In this document: positions 1-6,762 of the stretch, one piece after another
Layout of the letters: every line of letters begins with the position of its first letter
Position numbering within the stretch: position 1 is the stretch's first letter
Assembly: GCA_964426915.1 (NCBI GenBank)
Contig: CAYRTD010000069.1
Coordinates: forward strand, 1 to 20,610
Source: CAYRTD01 sp964426915
Lineage (GTDB): Bacteria; Bacteroidota; Bacteroidia; Bacteroidales; GCA-2748055
DNA: 20,610 nt
Reading direction: 5' to 3'
Program-made: the position numbers and the translations under genes
The notes under the pieces: model-generated
Databases searched by the model: none
Told to the model about the DNA's origin: nothing
Seen by the model: the letters and a program-made list of their open reading frames with translations, nothing else

Positions 1-191
1 ATTATGAAACGGATTTCACAGGAGCTTCGGCAATAGTTCTGGGATCGGAAGCCCGGGGTTTATCTGATATATGGAGAAAGAATGCGGAGAAAATCATTCG
101 TATCCCCATGGCGGGCATAGCCGACTCACTTAATGTTTCATCGGCGGCGGCAATTCTTGTTTTTGAAGCGGTGCGTCAGCGGAAAGAGTGA
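1..191 (+). CDS. SpoU/TrmH-family RNA 2'-O-ribose methyltransferase, 3' end only (RlmB-like)
   Basis: This is the last 62 codons of a gene that starts left of the window; the reading frame begins at base 3 and ends with TGA at 189-191. The fragment carries the two C-terminal SpoU signatures: the IVLGSEARGLS segment (AdoMet-binding knot loop) and the IPMAGIADSLNVSSAAAI segment (knot and dimer interface). Enzymes of this family methylate the 2'-OH of a specific nucleotide in rRNA or tRNA in the cytoplasm using S-adenosylmethionine. RlmB (23S G2251 in E. coli) is the commonest member with this ending, but TrmH and other paralogues cannot be separated from the tail alone. It is co-directional with lpdA, 134 bp downstream. 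Confidence 0.85.
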   Translation, partial: YETDFTGASAIVLGSEARGLSDIWRKNAEKIIRIPMAGIADSLNVSSAAAILVFEAVRQRKE

Positions 192-234
192 ACTTGTTTT
201 TCTTTATCTGCTTCCCCCCTAAACTAAAAAAGAA

Positions 235-242
235 TAACTTTG
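235..242 (+). promoter_or_regulatory. Possible -7 element for lpdA
   Basis: TAACTTTG matches the Bacteroidetes housekeeping -7 consensus TAnnTTTG exactly and lies about 84 bp upstream of the lpdA start. No convincing TTTG -33 box sits at the expected spacing (the region there is C-rich), so this is a partial match only. The remaining 192-325 sequence holds no gene. Confidence 0.35.
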
Positions 243-325
243 TTGTAGAAATAGTTTAATATTAACATCTGATACGATATACTTCTGATAATACATTAAA
301 GTCCATTAATAAATTTTTTTTAGCT

Positions 326-1714
326 ATGAAATATGATGTTTTAGTTATTGGCAGCGGACCCGGAGGTTACGTTGCAGCAATAAGAGCTGCACAGCTCAAA
401 ATGAAAGTCGGAGTTGTTGAACGTGAATCTGTAGGCGGTGTATGCCTGAACTGGGGTTGTATTCCAACCAAATCTCTACTGAAATCCGCACAGGTCTACG
501 ATTATTTTAAACATGCAGAAGATTACGGGATCAAAATTGAAGGTGAAGCAAAGCCCGACTTTGAAAAAGTGATCAAGCGAAGCAGAGATATAGCTAACGG
601 TATGAGTAAAGGGGTTAATTACCTCTTCAAGAAAAACAAGATCGACATTATTGATGGCCACGGCAAATTAACCGCTCCAGGAAAGGTAGAGGTCGAAAAG
701 GATGGAAAGAAAACTACCGTAGAGGCTGAGCATATCATACTGGCTACAGGTGCAAGATCGAAGGAGCTGCCGAATGTAAAACAGGATGGTAAAAAAATCA
801 TTGGCTATCGCCAGGCCATGAACCTTCCGAAACAACCAAAATCATTGCTGGTTATAGGTTCAGGAGCTATTGGCAGTGAATTTGCAGGTTTTTATAACAG
901 CATGGGAACTGAAGTGACACTTGTAGAATTTCTTCCCAATATTATACCCCTTGAAGATGAGGAAGTTTCCAAACAACTGCAACGGTCGTTTAAAAAAGCT
1001 GGGATTAAAGTAATGACAAGCTCTTCCGTTGAATCGGTTGATACATCCGGAGATCTCTGTAAGGTTAAGATTAAAACCAAAAAAGGAGAAGAAGATGAGG
1101 AGGCAGAGATTGTATTATCTGCTGTAGGAGTAACACCTAACCTGGAAAACATTGGGCTTGAAGAATTGAAAATAGAATTAGAAAATGGAAAGGTGAAAGT
1201 GGACGAATTTTACCGGACCAATGTTGAAGGAGTATATGCAATCGGGGATATCGTGCACGGCCCTGCCCTGGCCCATGCAGCATCGGCAGAAGGAATTACA
1301 TGTGTTGAAAAAATTGCAGGAGTAAACACCGAAGCTATAGACTATGGGAATATTCCCGCTTGCACTTACACAAACCCTGAAGTTGCTTCCGTCGGGATGA
1401 CCGAAAAACAGGCTGAAGAAGCCGGCTATAAAATAAAAGTCGGAAAATTCCCTTATACAGCATCAGGAAAAGCCAGTGCAGCCGGCGTAAAGGACGGTTT
1501 TGTAAAACTTATATTCGATGAAAAATATGGCGAGCTTCTGGGTGCCCATATGATCGGTGCGAATGTAACCGAAATGATCGCAGAAATGGTAGTATCAAGA
1601 AAACTCGAAACCACAGGACACGAAATAATTAAATCTATTCACCCCCACCCTACCATGTCGGAAGCTATTATGGAAGCAGCGGCAGCAGCATATGGGGAAG
1701 TCATTCACATATAG
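326..1714 (+). CDS. lpdA: Dihydrolipoyl dehydrogenase (E3 component)
   Basis: Flavoprotein that reoxidises protein-bound dihydrolipoamide to lipoamide with NAD+, serving the pyruvate and 2-oxoacid dehydrogenase complexes and/or the glycine cleavage system in the cytoplasm. Visible in 462 residues: N-terminal FAD-binding GSGPGG at 9-14; redox-active disulfide C40-LNWG-C45 in the GGVCLNWGCIPTK signature; a second dinucleotide fold with the GSGAIGSEF motif near 178 (NAD); an FAD-binding ...AIGD segment near 308; and the C-terminal catalytic dyad H441/E446 in HPHPTMSE. Length is normal for the family. The start ATG follows an AT-rich stretch without a clear Shine-Dalgarno, usual for this phylum. 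No E1/E2 genes are adjacent, so the partner complex cannot be told from context. Followed by a dispersed repeat and a strong hairpin. Confidence 0.96.
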   Translation: MKYDVLVIGSGPGGYVAAIRAAQLKMKVGVVERESVGGVCLNWGCIPTKSLLKSAQVYDYFKHAEDYGIKIEGEAKPDFEKVIKRSRDIANGMSKGVNYLFKKNKIDIIDGHGKLTAPGKVEVEKDGKKTTVEAEHIILATGARSKELPNVKQDGKKIIGYRQAMNLPKQPKSLLVIGSGAIGSEFAGFYNSMGTEVTLVEFLPNIIPLEDEEVSKQLQRSFKKAGIKVMTSSSVESVDTSGDLCKVKIKTKKGEEDEEAEIVLSAVGVTPNLENIGLEELKIELENGKVKVDEFYRTNVEGVYAIGDIVHGPALAHAASAEGITCVEKIAGVNTEAIDYGNIPACTYTNPEVASVGMTEKQAEEAGYKIKVGKFPYTASGKASAAGVKDGFVKLIFDEKYGELLGAHMIGANVTEMIAEMVVSRKLETTGHEIIKSIHPHPTMSEAIMEAAAAAYGEVIHI

Positions 1715-1842
1715 TTACCCTCACTCGTTATCAATAGGTTCTGCGTTCTGCTCGTTTTTCAAATCAGTCATTTACTCCAGTAAACTCCAGATTTAAAAAA
1801 CTTCACAAGCCGATATCGGACATTATGGACAGACACTATTTA
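1715..1842 (-). repeat. Dispersed intergenic repeat, copy G (head on minus strand)
   Basis: The family head reads on the minus strand from 1838 down to 1819 (TAGTGTCTGTCCATAATGTC). It runs directly into the perfect palindrome CCGATATCGG (1810-1819). A second small dyad, TTTACT-cc-AGTAAA, lies further in. The distal end (about 1723-1755, CTCGTTATCA...TGCGTTCTGCTCG) resembles the end of the copy at 18126-18357. It fills the gap between the convergent lpdA and serpin genes. The inner boundary is approximate. Confidence 0.7.
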
Positions 1843-1844
1843 TA

Positions 1845-1874
1845 AAGGGTCGCTTCGGTTTAGAAGCGACCCTT
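1845..1874. terminator. Bidirectional hairpin terminator between lpdA and serpin gene
   Basis: Perfect 12-bp inverted repeat AAGGGTCGCTTC / GAAGCGACCCTT around a 6-nt loop (1857-1862), located between two convergent genes. No long T-tract follows on either side, so it is a strong stem but not a canonical intrinsic terminator; the position favours a shared 3'-end structure. Confidence 0.65.
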
Positions 1875-1924
1875 AATTGATGCAAAGATCTGCTGTTGGT
1901 TAGTTGGTAGATAATGTATTTGCA

Positions 1925-3175
1925 TCAATTATATTCAGGCTTTCCTACCTTAGCCATAAATACCAGCGCATTGCTTGTTTTCTCTCTTATAACAAACAGG
2001 AAAGGCTTGTCAACAATAAAGGAAATAACCGATGTATCCGGACCAGCCGAAGTAACTCCTACCTCAACCGCAGTCACTGCAGCAGCTTCTGTTCCCTTCT
2101 CATTTACATCCACAAAAGTTTTATGAATAACCCGTGAAAGATATAGATCGTCGGATTCCCCAACCATTAAAGGAAATTCGGCTTTGTCAGTGAATGCCAC
2201 TCCCAGACCTGTTTCTTTTAAAACATCATTTAAAAGACTCTCATATTCAAATTTGAATTTGGGCATATGCAGTTTTATTTCTGCCTCTTGCAAAGCATTT
2301 GTCCATTCATTCAAGTTTTCAATATTCATATCCTCATTAATATCCGAAAGACCATAACCGGACTTTGGAAGGAAGATCATCATGGTATATTTATTATTCC
2401 CATAGGGAAGCTCGGTAATTCTGTATTTATCAGCATCATGATAAGCCAAATCCTTTTGTAATCTCATAGCCTCAACTTCCCCGGTGGACCCGTCTTCAAA
2501 CATAAAATTTATCGGCCGGTTATCATCCTCATTAAATTCATATTTCCATGTACCATTAAAGTAAATGGCATTAATCAGATACATGGCTGTCAATGGTGGT
2601 ATCTGATTTATTATTGTTTTTATTTTTTCATGAGTTTTTTCACTGACCCAGTTATTAATTATATCCACAGAACCAGGGTCACTGAAATTAAGGCTATTGA
2701 TTTCTGCATCATAATAATAACGGTTCGTATCGGCAAATTCTTTCCGGAGACTGAATATTTGGTTTAGCCATATTGAATTTGCAATCTCTATGGTCACTTC
2801 AGGATCGGCTTTGAGCAGGTGTTTAATAAGATCACCATGAATTTCATTGATCTCATGTCTGGAAAAACCTGACAGGCGGAGGGATTCCTCAAAGGCATTT
2901 TTGGTTTCCCCATCGGCTCCATTATATGCCATGCCCAGAGCAATTGCAACGCTCAGGGGAGATATCATAAAATTATCGGCTTCTTCAGATGAATAAACTT
3001 CCTTAAAGAGATCAAGAGCAAAAAGATTATCGGATTCGATAAGTCCGGCAGCTTTTTTATGGGTAGAAAAGTCCCTAATAGGTTGGTGATCTTCACCATC
3101 CTGCTTATCACATGTGCCAAATAAAGCACTAATAATTATTATTGCAGTTAAAAGCTTCATATTTTTCATCTTCAT
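1925..3175 (-). CDS. Serpin-family protease inhibitor, secreted or lipoprotein
   Basis: A 416-residue serpin. Its N-terminus is a signal peptide with a hydrophobic run at about 8-20 followed by Cys22 (LFGTC). This could be a lipobox, although Thr at -1 is unusual, so attachment to a membrane is inferred. Serpin hallmarks seen: NFMISPLSVAIALGMAYNGA near the N-terminus, NAIYFNGTW in the middle, the hinge GTEAAAVTAV (361-370) and the C-terminal DKPFLFVIRE strand. The hinge has the small-residue spacing of inhibitory serpins, which trap serine (sometimes cysteine) proteases by inserting the cleaved loop into a beta-sheet. Counting 15 residues from hinge Gly361 puts P1-P1' at about Thr375-Ser376, compatible with elastase/subtilisin-like targets; this is inference. 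It is monocistronic, divergent from the sigma-factor gene and convergent with lpdA. Starts at Met3 or Met6 are also possible. Confidence 0.93.
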   Translation of the reverse strand: MKMKNMKLLTAIIIISALFGTCDKQDGEDHQPIRDFSTHKKAAGLIESDNLFALDLFKEVYSSEEADNFMISPLSVAIALGMAYNGADGETKNAFEESLRLSGFSRHEINEIHGDLIKHLLKADPEVTIEIANSIWLNQIFSLRKEFADTNRYYYDAEINSLNFSDPGSVDIINNWVSEKTHEKIKTIINQIPPLTAMYLINAIYFNGTWKYEFNEDDNRPINFMFEDGSTGEVEAMRLQKDLAYHDADKYRITELPYGNNKYTMMIFLPKSGYGLSDINEDMNIENLNEWTNALQEAEIKLHMPKFKFEYESLLNDVLKETGLGVAFTDKAEFPLMVGESDDLYLSRVIHKTFVDVNEKGTEAAAVTAVEVGVTSAGPDTSVISFIVDKPFLFVIREKTSNALVFMAKVGKPEYN

Positions 3176-3190
3176 GCATATCGAAATTTC

Positions 3191-3209
3191 ACATCTTAAC
3201 TATAGATGT
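3191..3209. promoter_or_regulatory. Inverted repeat just upstream of the serpin start
   Basis: ACATCT (3191-3196) and AGATGT (3204-3209) form a 6-bp dyad around TAACTAT, 16-34 bp upstream of the serpin ATG. It could be an operator or a leader hairpin in the serpin mRNA; the sequence gives no means to choose. Confidence 0.3.
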
Positions 3210-3225
3210 TCAAAAGATCAAAAAG

Positions 3226-3258
3226 GTTGCGTCATATATTTTCACAAGTTACGCAACT
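3226..3258. promoter_or_regulatory. Inverted repeat in the serpin/sigma divergent intergenic region
   Basis: GTTGCGT (3226-3232) and ACGCAAC (3251-3257) are perfect inverse copies with 18 nt between them. The right half sits inside its own near-dyad AGTTACGCAACT (3247-3258). The arrangement suits a dimeric regulator bound at two half-sites, or one acting on both divergent genes. No clear TAnnTTTG/TTTG pair was found here, which is compatible with an ECF-type promoter rather than a housekeeping one. Confidence 0.35.
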
Positions 3259-3358
3259 ATTCCGGCATTTTTTGCATCAGAAGCTAAGATAAACCTTTTT
3301 TTATCTTTCGGGGTATTGTCCTGCTTCCGGAAGTGTGTAAATTTACCGAAAATTTTAG

Positions 3359-3919
3359 TTGCTGGTGGTGGACATACCCCATGAAATAATAAAAGGTTGC
3401 CGGAAGGGAAATGCTCAGAGTCAGGAAAGACTTTATAAAATTGTCTCTCCTCTGATGTATGGTTTGTGTTTGCAATATGCTGCTGATGATGATGATGCAG
3501 GGGATATCATGCAGGAAGGATTTATAAAGGCATTTAAAAAAATAGATCAGTATTCCGGCAAAGGATCTTTCATCGGTTGGATAAGACGAATAATGATTAA
3601 TACAGCTCTTGAAAAATACAGAAGCCGGATAAATCATTATTCACTGGATGATACATCTATGCAGTTTGAGAACCCGGTGGAAGATAATGTATTGGAAAAT
3701 ATGGAAGCTGAAGAGATTACAAAAATTATTCAGCAGCTTTCTCCCCAGTACAGACTTGTTTTTAATCTTTATGCAATTGAAGGTTATAATCACCGGGAAA
3801 TAAGTGAAATGACGGGGATCTCTGAAGGAACATCAAAATCGAATTTGTCCAGGGCCAGAGCCATCCTACAGAAGAGAGTTTCCGAACTATATGACAAGAA
3901 GCTGAAAAAGAATGAATAA
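3359..3919 (+). CDS. ECF-type RNA polymerase sigma factor, coupled to trans-envelope anti-sigma
   Basis: About 186 residues with the two ECF sigma domains. Region 2 is at about 30-80 (acidic DDDDAGDIMQEGFIKAF, then GSFIGWIRRIMINTALEKYR, the core-binding and -10 recognition helices). Region 4 is at about 125-175 (LSPQYRLVFNLYAIEGYNHR then a helix-turn-helix SEMTGISEGTSKSNLSRAR, -35 recognition). It would direct polymerase to a small regulon when released by its anti-sigma partner. No in-frame ATG precedes region 2 and a TAG stop lies at 3356-3358, so translation must begin at TTG 3359, GTG 3365 or GTG 3368. The 3' end overlaps the next gene by 8 nt (ATG at 3912), which implies translational coupling. 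This resembles the sigma genes paired with Dma anti-sigma factors in Bacteroides. Confidence 0.93.
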   Translation: MLVVDIPHEIIKGCRKGNAQSQERLYKIVSPLMYGLCLQYAADDDDAGDIMQEGFIKAFKKIDQYSGKGSFIGWIRRIMINTALEKYRSRINHYSLDDTSMQFENPVEDNVLENMEAEEITKIIQQLSPQYRLVFNLYAIEGYNHREISEMTGISEGTSKSNLSRARAILQKRVSELYDKKLKKNE

Positions 3920-5369
3920 GAACGAACATAGAGATGAGCGCTTCAGCGATAAGATGCAGAACTTCAGTAAGGTTCCGCCACCTGAACTATGGGAGAGAAT
4001 AAGAGAGGATCTCGATGAAGACAGAAAATCCAGGATTATTCCCCTTTTCTGGAGATATGCTGCAGGCATTATTATTCTTTTGGGCATTGGTACTGCAGTT
4101 TTCATCAGCAATTATGTCAGAGTTACCGATGAGCTGGAACTTGTAACAGAAAATGAATTGAATCCCACTGAAAAATCTACGAAGGACAAAGAGACAGAGA
4201 TCAGGTCGCCTCGTAAAAATAAAAAAGACAGCCCGGCTGAACCTATTCATGAGTTCAGGGAGAAGGAAATACAGGCCCAAAGGGAAGTCTCACAGTCTAT
4301 GGATAAAGAAAAGAAGGAAGTTATTGCAAAATATGAAATCCCTGCAGCAGAAACGGCTGATGACAATGATAAAAATCAACGAATAATAACCACTCCGCTT
4401 AAACCCGATATTTCCTCACTTCCCAGACAGATGGAACCATTTTCAGAAGCAGAAAAGGAGTTGGACAGGCCGGATGCAAAAAGGATTTATACCTGGGAAG
4501 ATCTTAAAAAGGCTGATAGCGAAGAAATTACTGAAATTGAAAATGAACCGGATAAAGCAAAGATTTCCATTGGTGCAGTGATGAGTCCCTTGTACACTTA
4601 CCGGGACCTTGGTAATATATCCAAGGGGATGAATGAACTATTCAATGAATCTGAATCCGGAAAAATAAGCTATACGGGAGGTTTTAATGTTGGCCTTCAG
4701 GCCGGAAAAAGACTCAGTATTCACTCCGGATTGTTATTCAGCAGGTTAGGGGTATCAGTAAATGACATTCTCACTGTTACCGGACTACGGGAATCCTACT
4801 GGAGTGATGATGCAGTTTACTCCAATGCTGCCAGTGCCTACCTTGTGAATAATTCAACAGGCTCAATACAGCAGGGTGAAAGTAGTAGTCAGAAATTTGG
4901 CTACAGCAGTCAGAATAGCGAAAGACTTTCTGCTCAACCCAATTCAGGAGTTAATTATCTCGATGCCGGAGGCTTCTATAATCCAGCGAACAATTATGTT
5001 GAAGAAGAAGGAAGAATTGATCAGTATTTTCATTACCTGGAAATACCCTTTATGCTAAAATATGTGATTTTGGAACGGGAGGTGGATATCAAGGTCCTCG
5101 GCGGAATTAGCACAAATTTTCTGATCGGGAACAATGTTTATTACATTGATGATAATCAGTCTCAATACCTTGGACATACCTCCGACATCCGGACTATCAA
5201 TTACAGTGGCAATGTCGGCATAGGAATCGGTTATGATATCAGGGAACAGCTTAATCTTTTGTTTGAACCGCAGTTCAAATATCACCTTAACTCTGTTAAT
5301 AACGCTGCACTTATAGGAAACCGCCCTTATTCCTTTGGACTTTATACCGGCATTGTTTACCTGTTTTAG
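3912..5369 (+). CDS. Dual-membrane-spanning anti-sigma-like protein with outer-membrane beta-barrel (Dma-like)
   Basis: A 485-residue protein in four parts. (1) A short cytosolic N-terminus, 1-42, with the anti-sigma-like PPPELWERIREDLDE. (2) One transmembrane helix, about 43-67 (FWRYAAGIIILLGIGTAVFI). (3) A charged, Lys/Glu/Pro-rich linker, about 70-215, low in hydrophobics and suited to crossing the periplasm. (4) A C-terminal barrel, about 216-485, with alternating amphipathic strands (GGFNVGLQAGKRLSIHSGLLF, LEIPFMLKYVI, VGIGIGYDI, LNLLFEPQFKY) and a terminal YLF aromatic end as expected for BAM substrates. One chain thus appears to span both membranes. Established context: Dma proteins of Bacteroides have this layout, are encoded next to an ECF sigma, and influence outer-membrane vesiculation. 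Family assignment here rests on architecture and gene order, not on a search. The nearest alternative is a 'porin family/outer membrane beta-barrel protein' of unrelated role. The 8-nt overlap with the sigma gene supports a joint function. Confidence 0.85.
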   Translation: MNKNEHRDERFSDKMQNFSKVPPPELWERIREDLDEDRKSRIIPLFWRYAAGIIILLGIGTAVFISNYVRVTDELELVTENELNPTEKSTKDKETEIRSPRKNKKDSPAEPIHEFREKEIQAQREVSQSMDKEKKEVIAKYEIPAAETADDNDKNQRIITTPLKPDISSLPRQMEPFSEAEKELDRPDAKRIYTWEDLKKADSEEITEIENEPDKAKISIGAVMSPLYTYRDLGNISKGMNELFNESESGKISYTGGFNVGLQAGKRLSIHSGLLFSRLGVSVNDILTVTGLRESYWSDDAVYSNAASAYLVNNSTGSIQQGESSSQKFGYSSQNSERLSAQPNSGVNYLDAGGFYNPANNYVEEEGRIDQYFHYLEIPFMLKYVILEREVDIKVLGGISTNFLIGNNVYYIDDNQSQYLGHTSDIRTINYSGNVGIGIGYDIREQLNLLFEPQFKYHLNSVNNAALIGNRPYSFGLYTGIVYLF

Positions 5370-5392
5370 TTCTACTTTGACAAATTAACAAT

Positions 5393-5416
5393 AACCGGTT
5401 AACCGGATGTTTTTTT
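5393..5416 (+). terminator. Weak terminator-like palindrome plus T-run after the anti-sigma gene
   Basis: Perfect 12-bp palindrome CCGGTTAACCGG (5395-5406), foldable as a 4-bp stem with TTAA loop, followed closely by seven T (5410-5416). The stem is short, so termination is plausible but not strong. The same motif in inverse orientation occurs at 9768-9793. Confidence 0.4.
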
Positions 5417-5532
5417 GCTTCAGGTGGTAAAAAAAGCATGGACTGCATCCCCCCTATGTTTTTATTGATTTCAAATTCGCCCGTGTTTAAATAAAACTTA
5501 GCCTGTTTATAATAATTGTTATAATATTCCAT

Positions 5533-5540
5533 TATTTTTG
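5533..5540 (+). promoter_or_regulatory. -7 promoter element for the lytic transglycosylase gene
   Basis: TATTTTTG matches TAnnTTTG exactly, 51 bp upstream of the gene start. No good -33 TTTG at 17-23 bp spacing was found, so only the -7 box is supported. Confidence 0.4.
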
Positions 5541-5591
5541 AACGTTAGGGTAATATTTACGTAAGAGTTGTTACACTGAAATCGCGAGAGC

Positions 5592-6539
5592 ATGAAATAT
5601 TTTAAGCCTGTTATACTGGTCAGCTTTATAATGATGACCCTTTTGACCACCCTGGCCTTTCTTGGAAATCTTGAGTCGAAGCCGACAGAAAAAGAACCTG
5701 AAGCAGAGCCTCTTAAATCCAGTTACGCCATATTTTCCGTTGATCTGCCCGAAGAACTGGAGTTTGCAGGAGAACCAGTTCCCCTGGATCAGGTAGATGT
5801 GCTCGAAAGCCTTGACTGGGAGATTCTTGTAAATACTTACTGGCAATCACAGACGATTCTTTTTATAAAAAGGGCTAACCGCTATTTCCCTGTAATAGAA
5901 AGAATATTGGCAAAATATAATATTCCCGATGACTTTAAATATCTGGCTGTTGCAGAAAGCGGACTCACACATGCTGTTTCACCGGCACGGGCTGTTGGAT
6001 TCTGGCAGCTCCTGGAGGGCACTGCCCGTGATTACATGCTGGAAGTGAATGGTGAAGTGGATGAAAGATATCATGTGGAAAAAGCTACTGAAGCCGCATG
6101 CAAGTATTTGCTGGAATCCTATGCGAAATATGGTAGCTGGACTCTCGCCGCTGCATCATTTAATGCAGGCCGCAGAGGAATTGACCGGCAAATCATAAAG
6201 CAACATGAAAGTGATTATTATGATCTTTTGCTGTATGAAGAGACCGCCAGGTATATTTTCAGAATACTTGCTTATAAATTAATCCTTTCCAACCCTGCGG
6301 AATACGGATTCCATGTCGGAGAAAAACACCTCTACCCTGAAATTCCTTATTTTGAAGTTACCGTTGACGGAAATGTTAAGAGCTTTGCTGAATTTGCAAA
6401 GCGATACGATATAAATTACAAAATACTAAAACTAATGAATCCATGGCTTAGGGACGATCATCTGACCAACATCCATGGCAAAAGCTATTTCATTAAGATT
6501 CCCAGAAAAGGATATTTTGATCCCTCCCGGGTGGATTAA
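5592..6539 (+). CDS. Membrane-bound lytic murein transglycosylase, MltD-like (SLT domain)
   Basis: A 315-residue protein with an N-terminal hydrophobic segment (about 6-25, signal anchor or signal peptide; no lipobox Cys) followed by a Glu/Pro-rich spacer. The SLT catalytic core lies at about 85-240. Catalytic Glu is E122 in AVAESGL; the GFWQLLEGTARDYML and AAASFNAGRRGI stretches form the family 1 transglycosylase groove. The C-terminal 265-315 segment (FAEFAKRYDINYKILKLMNPWL...) looks like a single degenerate LysM-type glycan-binding module. The enzyme cleaves the MurNAc-GlcNAc bond of peptidoglycan, leaving 1,6-anhydro ends. MltD proteins usually carry two or more clear LysM repeats, so this is a short version. 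It stands alone, with a repeat directly after its stop codon. Confidence 0.9.
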   Translation: MKYFKPVILVSFIMMTLLTTLAFLGNLESKPTEKEPEAEPLKSSYAIFSVDLPEELEFAGEPVPLDQVDVLESLDWEILVNTYWQSQTILFIKRANRYFPVIERILAKYNIPDDFKYLAVAESGLTHAVSPARAVGFWQLLEGTARDYMLEVNGEVDERYHVEKATEAACKYLLESYAKYGSWTLAAASFNAGRRGIDRQIIKQHESDYYDLLLYEETARYIFRILAYKLILSNPAEYGFHVGEKHLYPEIPYFEVTVDGNVKSFAEFAKRYDINYKILKLMNPWLRDDHLTNIHGKSYFIKIPRKGYFDPSRVD

Positions 6540-6540
6540 T

Positions 6541-6628
6541 GACAGCCTCGATATCTGCATTGCTGAGCTCACCGCCAGCTGGCGGTTCGGTTCTGATCCA
6601 GACACCAAACCTTATTGACAAACACTTA
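6541..6628 (-). repeat. Dispersed intergenic repeat, copy A
   Basis: On the minus strand it starts with a diverged head (TAAGTGTTTGTCAATAA, 6628-6612), then GGTGTCTGGATCAGAACCG, then the perfect 16-bp palindrome ACCGCCAGCTGGCGGT (6571-6586), then TGAGCTCAGC and a tail CGATATCTGC-like segment. It begins 1 bp after the transglycosylase stop codon. The order head-palindrome-GAGCTCAGC is shared with copies at 9659 and 20506. Confidence 0.75.
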
Positions 6629-6674
6629 GAAATATTTCCCCCCCTCACACCTAATGAATTATTCAGGGTAAAAC

Positions 6675-6705
6675 TTTCTAATCACGCGAAATAAGGTTAT
6701 TTTTG
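6675..6705 (+). promoter_or_regulatory. Predicted Bacteroidetes-type promoter of uvrA
   Basis: The -7 box TATTTTTG (6698-6705) matches TAnnTTTG exactly. TTTC at 6675-6678 is a one-mismatch -33 box with a 19-bp spacer. The predicted transcript start would be near 6712. The 10-mer ATTTTTGCAA overlapping the -7 box recurs at 6729-6738. Confidence 0.5.
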
Positions 6706-6762
6706 CAAATTGGAAATTTTTTACAGACATTTTTGCAACAAATTCATGAATAAGCTGTTGCT

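Noticed and set aside
3284..3637. 117-codon minus-strand open frame over the sigma gene start
   Set aside because: It overlaps sigma region 2, whose coding signal is strong, and shows no domain.
5311..5532. 73-codon minus-strand open frame after the anti-sigma gene
   Set aside because: It starts inside the barrel gene's 3' end neighbourhood, crosses the terminator-like palindrome and has no recognisable features.
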